From the NCBI GenBank assembly GCA_034440635.1, contig JAOTON010002085.1, positions 868,001 to 932,000 on the forward strand: a DNA stretch of 64,000 bases. The letters are read 5' to 3'. A program made the translations under genes and the position numbers. The notes beneath the pieces were generated by a model. The model searched no databases and was not told where the DNA came from. It was given only the letters and a program-made list of their open reading frames with translations. This DNA is from Lepas anatifera (lineage: Eukaryota; Arthropoda; Thecostraca; Lepadidae). Each line of letters begins with the position of its first letter. The stretch's first letter is position 1. Positions 1 to 12,400 of the stretch are shown here, in pieces.

Positions 1-340
1 GTGTCACCTGTAGAATTTCAAAATACACATATGTCACAAAAATTGGAGGCTTGGCACCACAACTAGAGTACTAAAGGGACGCTTCAAAACCTTGAGTCTT
101 GAAATGTGTAATGATAGAATGAAAATCGATTCCCCAACTTACGGCGAACATCAGAAGCCAAGCAAAAGAACGGAATTGTCATTTTGTGATAGATAATATT
201 GCGGGAAAGCATGCAATTTCTGCAAATACAAGTTCTATGGCCCACAATCCTTAGACGACTCAAATCATTTTCACCACCGTCGTGGGCGTGTTGGCAGACC
301 TTCTGACCCGTGTCGTTGTGCTAGCACTATTCTCACTCAC
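1..340. other. Start of intron after exon 26b
   Basis: This is non-coding sequence downstream of the exon 26b donor on the minus strand. The GT of that donor is at 340-339 and is followed by GAGTGAG. I see no further RyR exon, repeat or RNA gene here; the constitutive exon completing SPRY2 must lie beyond base 1. Confidence 0.6.
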
Positions 341-440
341 TTATAGTGCGATCGATGAGGTCGAGGAACACGCCGATGACGTCACCGATGTGCCACTTGT
401 GGCCGTAGCTCTCGATCAGACCACTGGAGCACTTCTCCTC
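341..440 (-). CDS. RyR: RyR alternative exon 26b (SPRY2, distal copy)
   Basis: The 100-bp exon begins after GTCCAG at 441-446 (phase 0) and ends one base into a codon before GTGAGT. It encodes 33 residues starting [11 protein letters not shown] and including [16 protein letters not shown] and ending DRTI. This is the central strand region of SPRY2 (W-x-x-GD-V-[IV]-G). It has the same length, phases and ending as exon 26a 556 bp away, and each can join exon 25 alone in frame. If both were included, a 100-bp shift would break the frame. Insect RyR genes carry a pair of mutually exclusive exons at this place, so I read 26a and 26b as that pair. Confidence 0.9.
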
Positions 441-3400
441 CTGGACGGGGCACACGCGCAGGCACACGGGGAGTCAGCAGAGCGGGGCAGGCGGGAGGCG
501 TGGGGGGAGGAGTGGGTGCGAGGGTGTTTTTATGTGGTTGGGCCATCCTCAGGAAGAAGGGCAATCAATTCAGGTCGCTTTGCGGATGTCTGCGTTGGGG
601 GTGCAGCAGGTAAATGGTATTTAGGAAGTAGACGACCCGCAGAAGGGAAATAAAATAACTGAAAATAAATATCTATTGCGCAGGACCATAGCCAACAGCC
701 ATAACAAAAATATATCGCCAGCCTTACACTGCACGGAGACCGAAGCGTTCTTTCGAGCATTACAAAGCGTCTTGTATTAAAGGTAAAACACTCATACTCA
801 TAAATCACATCGAAGCTTCCGTGGAATGTCGCCCCGGAAATCGCAAAGAACCACACAAAGTACACACATCGGTCTTGTTTAGAGGACGTGCACTCATGCA
901 GACCGAGCTAACTGCGACATCAAGACCACATCTCCAAGACAATAGCAGCCACCCAAGATTAGTCAACCCAAGCCTGAGATGCGGGAGGCTACTCACTGAT
1001 TGTTCTATCATGCAGATCCAACATGCACCCGACCACGTCGCCCACGTGCCACTTCCGTCCCAGAATGTCCACCTGGTTGTTATGGTGTTTGTACGCCTGC
1101 CATAGCCAGGCCACGGGTCAATCACCGGGGTCACCGGGTCAAGGTCGAACTTGCATACTTACTGCTGGAGCCCCACACACAACTCGTTGAACGGTCAGAA
1201 TGAACGGTAAGTGGCATATGGATAATTTAGAATGCAGAATATGACGTGCGTTGAGATGAGTGTAGAGCTCCATTATTCGTTTAACGTTTGTCTAGCTCAA
1301 AGTCTAGAAGCACATGGTGCCTAGAGGTCTCCACAAACCAACCAGTAATCTAATGTCAATGCAGTTAGACTATACACATGAGCCTACACTACAGGTAGGA
1401 ATTCAATAGTGGTGGTCCATCCTTTTAAAGGTCAAACAAATCAGGACCGTAGTACAACTATGCATAATGCGTGCTATCTAATTACATACGTTTCATTTAT
1501 TGGACGGATTTTACTAAGCTATAGAAAAACTGGCGAATGGCATGCTAGTCTCTCGTTCCGTTTACAGGAAAATTACGCCTGGCCTCTCTCTCCTGGAAGT
1601 GTGACGCCTACTGACTACACCGTGTCCAATTCTAATGCTAACCCATCACAGCCAGGGTGTTTAACTACAAGCTACCCTGTCCGGTCCCACGGTTATTTTT
1701 ACTTTGTAAGCAGCGTTTTTCAGAGTTTGAACATCGAATTATCTACCTCATCAACCCCTTTGAAGGATTAAGGTATCAACACACATGCTAAAGGAAAAGT
1801 GTCATTATAACTATGTCAGTTGAAAAGGACACTCCCTTTGGACAAATGCAGAAAATTTATCAAAAAATATTCGCAATGAAGTGGACTCAGAACGTGCAAC
1901 ACAAGTCAATGCAAAACGTTGAAAACAAATCCGACACCTTAATGTGGAATTTTAGATTGAGAAAACAATATTTCACAGCATACCAAAATCACTTAATGCA
2001 TAATGTTTTGGTCCCAAATATCACCCCTTTGGGAGAAGGGTGACCATGTTTTCACAGCACACTCCTGGCCCTGAAGCCGGACTTTCCAGCCCCGCCATGC
2101 CTGGGGAGGATGGCGGGAGAAGGGGCCCCGGCGCGGGGCAGGAGCCGCGGAAGAGGCTGACTGCTCCTCAAGAACGCTCATTTCTCCCTAAACGGTGAGC
2201 TTTTGGGGCATGAAATGAAGTTTTCTGGTATGTTCAAAAGGGGACAAAATATAAATGTAATACACGCGCCGCAAAAATGCCCTCAAAAGTTTTGATTTAA
2301 GAAGTCCTTGGGCTCAGCACGACATGAACACAAAATAAGCAACACTTGCATTGTCCCTTATGGAAAATTCCACGGCAATCAGACAACGCCCCTGGAGGCA
2401 GGCTCCGCTGTGACTGACGTACATGGTAGCCGTCGAAAGCCCACGAGGACTCGTCCTGGCCGATCTGCCGACCGGGCTCGGCGTCGATGCGCGCCCAGCC
2501 CACCTTCATCGGCCCGTCGGTCAGCACCTCAAACTCAAAGTACCTGCAGCAACAGGTGACGGCCGTTACACACTGGAACGTCAACAGATCCTGTATATAT
2601 AGCATCGAACTCTTAGCACTTTAAGCTCCAATAACTAACTACCAAGATCGATCAGGTTTAAGAGATGAGTTCCTTGTTTTACTCGACGTTACGAAGCAGC
2701 TAGATTTGTTGCCTTTATGATGGTGCGCTTGGTAGTGATTCTGTTGACCTTTCGTTTACTCTGTTCGGATTATAGAATGAGATAATTTCGTATTGGTATT
2801 ACCAATTATTGGTAATCACTTCCAAAAAGAGTAAACCAGGAGTAAACCCGATCCCTAACATGTCATTGTAACCAATTTATTAAGGGTAAATACAGGTCGA
2901 ATAATTTCGAAAATCGGGATGGATTTTTCTTTCAGCGCGAGTCTATCGCTGATTGTGTGAATATCAATATGCATCTCCCATGCTGTGATCTATCCCTTCT
3001 CGCTCCTCCGTGTCTCGGGGAAGTATCTATCAGTTATAAATCACTTTAAAAACATTAGTCTCAATGTCACCTGATCGCCTGTGCTACGTGCCACTAGTTG
3101 TATTCTGACTTTTGGCTCCTGCTTAAAAATGCATGTTTTAAGTTTGTTTTATCTTTTTATGTTCGAGCCCCTGCTCATCATTTCAATGTTCTGGTTCCTT
3201 TAATTACAAGCTCATGGTGGCTTAGTTTTGGCACTTCTAAACTAAGTCCCTGCGTTTTTTAATACAGTTCAGCGCAGTCGTTTCAGGTAAAAATTTCCGG
3301 GAAAAAGAACTGCCGTGAAAAATACGTCAGCTATTTTGGGAACCGGGTCAATGCAAAAAAGTCAATGGACAGGGCTAAAACAAATAACAGAACCATTGCT

Positions 3401-6400
3401 AATTTTTTTGCAGACCAAAACATGTTATCTGACACAGAGTGGCTGCTGGGCCGGTTCGGGCCTTGGCTCCGCTGGTTTCAGGCACCCGCGGCGGCCGCCA
3501 GAGACTGACCATTTGCCGGCGCTGACGGCGTAAGTTTTCTCGGCGCGGTAGGTGCGGTAGTTGGCGCGTCCGCTCAGCAGGTCCTGGGCCGCTGTCGGAA
3601 CCGGGCAGCGGCGTCACAACATTCGTAACAAACCAAAGGTAGACAGCTAACTACTCTGTTCTCACCTCTTATCTTGTTTCTTTCCCATGCTATTCCGCAA
3701 TTCGACCTCGAGAAAATGCGAGAGTTGATCGATAGGAAGACGAGTAGCTCAGCCGTTTCCATGAACCTCCTCATAACTATTGCAATTAGGTTTATATAAG
3801 AGCCACACTGCGATACCTAAGTGGTGAGAGCACCCTAAAACTTCTCTCTCCCCGTTCCTCCTTCATCGGGGCAGACGCCGACAGGGAAAGGATCAGCATG
3901 CCCTAGACTCACCCTAACCGTTGTTGGACGAGTCCTTTATCCCCACACCAGCCGTTCTTAGATGAGGTGACTACCTTTACCCCTACAAAAGCAAGTGTTG
4001 GATGCCTGAGCCACTACCTTCTTCGATACACTATCCGTTGCGGAATGATTGGGTGACTACACTCACCCTCACACCAGTCGTTTCTGGGTGGGTGGGTGAC
4101 TAAATTCGTCGGTACACTATTCGTCGCTGGATGGGTGGGCGAGTATCCCCACCCCTACACTACTCGCCGCTTGATTAGTGGATGACTACCTTCACCCCCC
4201 CCCACTAGCCGTTTCTGAATGGGTGAGTGACTACCACACTATCCGTTGCTGAATGGGAGAGTGACTACCTTCGTCGGTACACTATCCGCCGTTGGGTGAG
4301 CGGGTGACTACCTTCGTCTGCACGCTATCCCCCGCTGGATGAGTGGGTGACTACCACACTATCCCCCGTTGGGTGAGCGGGTGACCACCGTCGTCATTAA
4401 CTATCCGCCCCTGGGTGAGTGGGTGACTACCTTCGTCGGTGGCTCCTATTTAACTACCTTCGTCGGTGGGCTCGCTGGACGGCGGGTCCAGGATGTAGCC
4501 GTAGACCAGGAGCGTGCGGACCGCCTCGCTGGCGGTGTCCCGGTTAGCCTTCTTGATGGCTTCGTCCACGTGCCGGTAGGGAACCAGGTGGGGCGTCCGG
4601 ATCATCTCCATGTCCTGCCCAGGAGAAGGCGTTGTAGCTGAGGTTGGAGGACTCTTCATATGAGTTGACAAACATACGGAGCAAGATATGTGTACTGTAT
4701 GGTATTCCTAACATGGTTTGCCACGAAAGAGAACTTTTTATATAAATTTTGTCCGTTGTCCTCAGTTCGACTGTTGGAGTCGAAGTCTCACTAAAGTCCT
4801 CAAGGGACTTGTTACGGAAACCCCGATCCATACCCGAACGAGCAACTTAGGGCCAAATGAACAATACATACTATACTTATTTAATACGAAGAATGCCAAT
4901 GATATTGCAACTACTATACCTTGGATGTTTTTAATCACTGCGATAAAATGCACGAATGGACGAAGAAGGAGAGCTTACGTCGTGAAAGTGAAACGCAGTT
5001 TTCGGTATCCCACATCTTAAGAAATTAACTGGGTTAGGGGAGTGTACTGCTCATGGCTCATGGAGGTGGTTGAGGTTTCACCGAAGGGAGAACCTTAAAA
5101 CACATTGGTAGGGCTCCTGGCCCAGCCACAAGAGCACCACTATATAATGTAAGCTGTTACCTCATTGAGTCCGTAGGTCCAGCCCTGTTGAATGCGCTCC
5201 CGCGACCACACCATGTGAGTGTTCTCCGCCAGCTTTTCCACCAGCTCCTCCAGCTTTCCTGTATTCAGTTCACAACGTCAACATACGGCCGAAGGGTCAA
5301 CCTCTTAACCTTTGAGTCTGTTCATCGCATATCAGGTTTATAACCTCTGGTCAATATAGTCGAAGCCATCTTCAACCATCGTAAAACTTCCGATGGAAGC
5401 AAGACAGACACTACCACCGGTCGATGCCGCATGTACAAATGGATATCCACCCTATCTTTCTACAAAATAATTGAGCTCTTATGGTCCAAATCTCTTTTGA
5501 CAATTTATTTACCAAGGCACCGGCAACAGCGGCTCACCGTTGAGTGAGACCTGGGAGAGGTCGAGGGGCGCCGGCTTGTACCCGTTGGGCTGCATGAAGG
5601 GGTCGTTCGGAAGCCGGATCGAGCGGATCCGGTTGGGAGGCTTGTCCAGTGTAATGTGGTACCCAAGAGCCATGATGGTCCTGGAAAAAGTCCAGTGTCA
5701 TGTGTACCCAGAGCCATGATGGTACCGAAAAGTCCAGGTCATGTGGTACCCCAGAGCCATGATGGTCTGAAAAGCAGTTTCATGTGGTACCCCAGAGCCA
5801 TTATGGTCCTGGAAAATATAATGGCTGAGCAAAATGGGTAGATCCAGACCAACAATCACGTACCATTGTCGACATAGAAACGGGTCGAATGATTCTGTAA
5901 CTCCCAGTGTGGTACTTCCAAGGCAAACAGACCTGAAGGGATTTAATCAGTCCTTAAGTCAGACTTGAATCCGGTGGTGGGAGTACTCTAAGCTATAAAC
6001 TATAAACAGATGAGCACAGTACAGCCGCAATGAAACCAACGGGCCCAGTTGCGGCATCTCACTTGAGCGTTTGCAGCGCCAGCTGTACGTCGTAGCGCTT
6101 CTCAGCCGGCGGCAGCCGTTCGAACTGGGTCAGGCAGGGGTGCATCATGTAGTCGTCCTCGCGCTCCTCGCCGTAGCGCCAGCCCTCGTCGATCTTGTTC
6201 ATCGCCCAGATCTCGTGGATGTTCTCCGCCAGCCGGTCTCGAATCTGCTCCACGTAGTGCGGCAGAGACACCTGGAGGAAACACAGGGAACTAAAGGTGA
6301 GGGAATGGAGCTATAGACGGTGGTTGATTACATGCCAGGCAGCCGATGGATGGCAAGCTAATCACAAAGGTATATCCATTGGACTATGGGAAAGATAGTC

Positions 6401-9400
6401 CGTGTCGAATCTAGGGTGGGTGGTTTTTTAGGGGAAAGATCGCACCCAAAATTGCAAAAAAGTTGTTTTTCTAAGAAAATGGGCGATGGGTGACTGGAGA
6501 GCCTTCTATTTGCCCCTCCTGAGTCCATCATTGAATGGATTTTCAAAAGAACAATATTTTAAAGGTAAAGAACAGAGCATAAGTCAACGTCGCGTATGAC
6601 ACGTACAACGACCTTTCACAGTCTCTCGTTCTCTCCTCTGTTATCAGTGGTGCTTTCAACAGCTGACTAAAGTGTGAACGACCGGGGAAATTCAGACCCA
6701 ATGCTGGTTGTTACAGAATCGTGTCCTCAGGCGGGCCCTTCGGGCCCTCAGGGGGGAAGGCGGCTGTCCCTGCCACCCCCTTGGCTACGTCCCTGATTTG
6801 ACCCACGCTTCAAATCCGTGACACACTCTTCTGCTGCTACCAAAGCTTCAATACTAGAACGCGCTGCCTATGGCCGGCGGAGTCAGTAGGCTCCGCGCAG
6901 CTCACCGCCGCCGTGTCGATGGGCTGCGGCACGAACACCGGGTCCTCCTGCTCCACCAGCGGCCCCGCCAGGATCCCCTTGGCCAGCTCGCCGTAGTGGA
7001 AGCAGGGGTCGATGGACATCTGCTGGGCCGGCAGCAGACACTCGCTGACGGGCGAGAAGCCTTCCGGCGGCTCGAACTTCTGGCGGCCGTGTTCTCCGCC
7101 CAGCAGGAAGCGGGCGCTGCGACATCACAGGCAGCGGATCTCAGTCACTGAGGCGCTCCTAGTGTGCATGTACACGATACCTAAATATTACCCAGGCTCC
7201 AATACCCAATTTCGGGGACCATTGTTTGAGCAATGAGTCTATGGGAACAGGAATATTTTGTTTAATTAGTGTCAAATCATATTTTCTGAATACATTTTTT
7301 CAGGATGTTTCGAGATCCCACAAAATGATTTCGTGTCTCGTGACTGTAAAAAAATGAAACCGAAGAAAATGATTTGTAGGAGAAAATACCCCACAAATAA
7401 ACATACTCCTAAGAATTTTCCGCAAATATAAATACGTAATAAGACATAATAAGCAAAAAAGATGATACCTAATTCCTAAATAAAAACAAAAGCCCCAGCC
7501 CACCCCAGCAGACGGCACTGACCTCAGTTTGGAGGAGCAGCTGATGACTGGGAAGAACATGCCATCCAGGTTGAAGTCCCGGAAGCAGCCCCTGATCTTC
7601 TCGCCGTTGAAGGTGAACTCTATGGCGGGGATGGTGAGATCCAGAAGGACGCCGATGACGTCTCCCTTGCGGATGTACGGCTCTGACTCTTGGGGGTAGA
7701 CCAGAGTCTTCCGACCACCTGCAGCAGACACAGCCACAAACCCAGAGTTTCAAACCTCTTGCATTCACTAAGGCTAAACTAAAACCTTAGCAGAAAGCTT
7801 ACTAGATACAAGACTACAAGACGAACAGCTTAAAAGTCACATTTAGGTTTTAAATATAACTATGTTTGGGTGTATGAATTACATGAATGAATTACATTAC
7901 ATGTGTATGAATTACATTGCCACGCATAAATGAAAGCTAGATGATGATTTTGCGACTAAGCAGGATTGGCATTTTTGCCAGTTGAGAGGAGTTTCTGCCG
8001 CCAGCCGGTTTTTACCGGTTTAAACCGGCAAAAAGTGGCAGAAAGTGACAAAACTCGGGAGGACAAATTTGCCATTATTTATGGAAACTGAACTTTAAGC
8101 GTTTTCCAATAGTTGTTACCAACATCATGCTGATAATTAAACTGTATTTACGGTATTCTGATCATCTTATTTAGCATTATATATTTTCTAGTCTTAGTCT
8201 TAGTGCAGCAAACGCAGATAGGATCGCATGCTATCCACATTTTAATCAGTTCAATTGTTAATCATCGATCATATTATCAGCTGAATCAAACAGGGGCTAA
8301 TTCGGATGTCTGGTGGTAGTCTAGATGAAATATGACGGCTTTCCTGACAAGAAAGTCAAGCCGCTCGAGCTCAGTAAGAATCCAGCCCATGCGTTGGGGT
8401 TTCCGATGCAGTTCTCCATCGGAGGCAAGGCAAGCGCCTTTTAGCTGCACGACATATTACTGCGAAGGCTGTTATTATTTTACATGTCGTATTTGGTGAC
8501 AATTTTGAGTGTTCTTCAACGCCGAACAGTGGCGAACATTAGAAAGGGTACAAGCTGGGGATTCCCAAGCCTTTCAGAGTGACTGGTGTACTGGATCGCT
8601 TAGGGCGAAGGACATTATTTCAGCCTGAATACATGGAAACTGCATTATTTGCAGTACTTTTCAACTTCTGTAAGCTATACTTATCAAGTGAAGATCAGTA
8701 TTGACTGACCTGTTCTGGTTAAAACACTCACCTTTTTCAAACATGTTGCCTCCTAGAGCTACTTTGTTCGTCTCTTCTGATCATAAGCTCTCAAACCTAG
8801 TGGCTTGTACCCCCAGTGGTCGGTTATACCATACATTTATCTCTTGGCAGGCGCACACCCAGGATTTTTGTTTGGGGGGTGGCAGGCGGATGGGGGGGGC
8901 GGCATTTCACGCGCAGGATTTCTTTCCCTGGTGAGGAGGCGGCAGTTTCGGAACAGGGGCGGCTTGAATCACATATTGGGCGAATGCTTCAACGCAGGGG
9001 CGGCACACTAGGGGCAGGGACGGCAAGGTGAGAGTAGAACTGCTACTAAAAGCCAGATCAGGCTAATTTCTGCCCTCCATGGGTGCCTGCGTCTGTCTCT
9101 CCCCCTTGGGTGGGCTACTGTCTATTCGAATAAAATATCTGAAATAAATTATATAAAATAAGATAAGTTTGAATGGACCAAATGTTATTTAATAATATGC
9201 ATACGATTTCTTGCGATTAGAGAACAAATCTTTATATTGACAGACCTACATTTCTGATGTGGTATTTCACTTGTGGCGGCATCTAAAATGTATGTACCGG
9301 TTCCTAGCTAACAATAGAAGCAATGGCACTTCATCTATTGTAAAAACCCTTCATATCAGAAAGGTGAGGTCACTTGGGGATCCAGGCGGTCCGTTTGGGG

Positions 9401-12400
9401 GCGGCGCAAACTGATCGGCAAAAAAACTGATCACTTGGGGCCGGGTGGCCGAGTGGCTTCGTTGCCAGTCTTCGGGTCGGATAGCATGGATTAACGTGGG
9501 TTCAATCCCTACGGCGGGAAACCGCCTTCCGTGTCCGATCTGACCCGGTGGAGAGGATCCTTAAACACCCACGCCAATACTCTCTGTAATTGGGCAAGTG
9601 TGCCTGTTGGGAGTGGCCCTAAATAAATAAATAAATAAAAAAGCCGATGAACAAAAAATGTCACACAGCCTAAATGGAAGCCGACTGCTTCTAAGATTTC
9701 TTGCTGCCGGCCGTGGGGGGGGGGGCAAAAACACTATTTTTGACTTTATAGGGCTGGCCTCTTCCCTCCCTCCTGGATCTGCCAATGGATTGGCTCCAGC
9801 CATAAAAGACTATTCCGTTTGAACAGATTATTGAAGTTGTGTGATGAAATGGAAGAAGAGAGTGCTGAAGCTTCCCAATACACAGTAATATACGTTTTCA
9901 CCCGTGAAGATGACCTTACATGCATATCCAACGAGAATATCAGTTAATATTTAGTATTTCATAGTTTTTGACACTTCTTGCCACCGGGTTTATGCCAGCC
10001 GGTTGAAACCGGTTTAAACCAGTGGTTTAAACCACTTTCTGCCGGCTGCTGCCAACCCTGCGACTAAGCAATCTAAGCTCACACAGAAGACTGTCGATAA
10101 AGCCAGTCCTGTGTGTCTGTGTACACGCACGGCTGAACACTGCAACGCGATGTCAAAAACACCTATCTTCACTTAAATAAATCACACTTTTGTTTTCTTA
10201 GACACGTACACCGGAGCAGGCATATTACAATTGTTCAAAGACCATTATTCGCGGTCACCTGTCCACAGATAGCCGCCGTCAAAGCCGAAGGAGTAGAGGT
10301 CGTCCCCGACGCCGTTGCCTCCCCACTTCTCGCCGCCGCCCGGGTACGGGATGTAGCCCATGGTGTTGGCCCAGCCCATGCGCAGGTGGGGAGGCATGTG
10401 GCTGGCCTGCGGGCAGAACGCACGGCCACGACTGAGACCCACGCGGTTATACTGTGTGAATATACGCGGTGATACCGTGTGAACATAAGCGGTGATACTG
10501 TGTGAACATACGCCGTGATACTGTGTGAACATACGCCGTGATACTGTGTGAACATACGCGGTGATACCGTGTGAATATACGCGGTGATACTGTGTGAACA
10601 TAGCGATACTTTGAATATACGCGTGATACTTGTGAACACAGGCGGTGATACTGTGTGAACATACGCGGTGATACTGTGTGAACATACGCGGTGATACTGT
10701 GTGAACATACGCGGTGATACTGTGTGAATATACGCGGTGATACTGTGTGAACATAGGCGGTGATACTGTGTGAACATACGCGGTGATACTGTGTGAACAT
10801 ACGCGGTGATACTGTGTGAACATACGCGGTGATACTGTGTGAACATAGGCGGTGATACTGTGTGAACATACGCGGTGATACTGTGTGAACATACGCGGTG
10901 ATACTGTGTGAATATAAGAGTGATACTGTGTGAACATACGCGGTGATACTGTGTGAACATACGCGGTGATACTGTGTAAACATAGGCGGTGATATTGTGT
11001 GAACATACGCGGTGATACTGTGTGAATATACGCGGTGATACTGTTGAATATACGCGTGATACTTTGAATATACGTGTGATACTTGTGAATATAGGTGATA
11101 CTTAATATACGATACTTACTAGGCTAAGTGTGAACATACGCAAATTAATATAAGACTGAACATACGCGGTGATATTTAAATGCGGTGATACGTAAATACG
11201 TATACTTAATATACGTGGTGATACTTAAATACGCGTGATACTTTGAATATACGTGGTGATACTTTAATATACGCTAACGTTAATATGGTGATACTGGTGA
11301 CATAGGCGGTGATACTGTGTGAACATACGCGTGATACTTTAAATAGCTCTATGTTCTGATGTGATACTTGTGAATATCGCGGTGATACTGTGTGAATATA
11401 CGTGGTGATACTGTGTGAACATAGGCGGTGATACTGTGTGAACATACGCGGTGATACTGTGTGAACATACGCGGTGATACTGTGTGAACATACGCGGTGA
11501 TACTGTGTGAACACAGGCGGTGATACTGTGTGAACATACGCGGTGATACTGTGTGATATTGTGTGAGCCCGCGCTCGTGCTTCCCGAGAAGAAAATCAAA
11601 ACAAAACTACGAACTTGAAACGGGAAAGTTTCCCGCAACATCTTGAGATTTGTAGGGCATTTAGAACCGGACCGTCCTCATTCGGCCTATTTGAACAAGT
11701 ATAGTGCTATACTTGGTTGCCACATTTAAGCCTCAGGGACTGCAATAATTAATTTTCCGCCTCGGCGTCGTCTCACTTTAACGTTACAGTCACACATTAA
11801 GAACCACCTCTGTGCGCTATTTTCGCGGATTCGGTACCGACTGAAAGCAACCGTGTTAATTAAACCAACCGACTGCAGGAGCTGATATATGCATACCTGC
11901 TCGATGTGGTCGACGGTGACCTCGTAGTACCACCGCAAGTACATGGAGGACCCTTGTACTTTCCCCACGTATATGTTGGGATGTACACTGCAGAGCGGGG
12001 CAAAATTAAGTACATATAATTTACGATGTCTGCTCATTATCACCTCAATGAAATTCCGAGAAATTATTTGAAGATTATTAAAATTAAATGATCTTGTAAA
12101 ATGTATTCAGTCCAACCCAGGACATCAGAACCAATACTTACTTCCCCATGCTATTCAACCAAAATTCTGTCGTGGCTAAGCCATCAAAATCACAATGTTG
12201 ACATCATCTATTTACAACCATAGACGCATCCAACTACATATGGGGACGTCTATGTATTCATTCCCCCATCAGACGTCTCACCTGGAGACGTGGTCCACTA
12301 GGGCCGTCTGCAGCAGCAGGGACTTCCCGGGCAGCAGGTAGTCGCAGATGTTGTTCTGGGAGCTGCGCACTGCCACGCCGTTTCCCACGCACAGAGAGCG

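Noticed and set aside
997..1096. Exons 26a and 26b as two successive constitutive exons
   Set aside because: Both begin in phase 0 and end in phase 1, so joining 26a to 26b shifts the frame, and they encode the same SPRY strand twice.
1993..2181. GC-rich minus-strand frame in intron 25 as an extra RyR exon
   Set aside because: Exon 25 joins exon 26 in phase 0 with no missing family sequence, and the encoded peptide has no similarity to SPRY2.
3584..3591. Alternative acceptor (CCCAG|GACCTG) for exon 24
   Set aside because: It would put the downstream [11 protein letters not shown] sequence out of frame with exon 23; the CCGACAG acceptor restores the phase.
6870..7151. Plus-strand frames over exon 19 and other RyR exons (6071-6316, 17503-17886, 43051-43367)
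   Set aside because: GC-rich exons leave the antisense strand open. The minus-strand frames match RyR and have proper splice sites.
10235..11006. Long minus-strand open frames (about 180-250 codons) reading [16 protein letters not shown] repeats
   Set aside because: They are produced by the 23-bp minisatellite, which is stop-free in these frames. The only real coding part is RyR exon 17 at the end, in its own frame.
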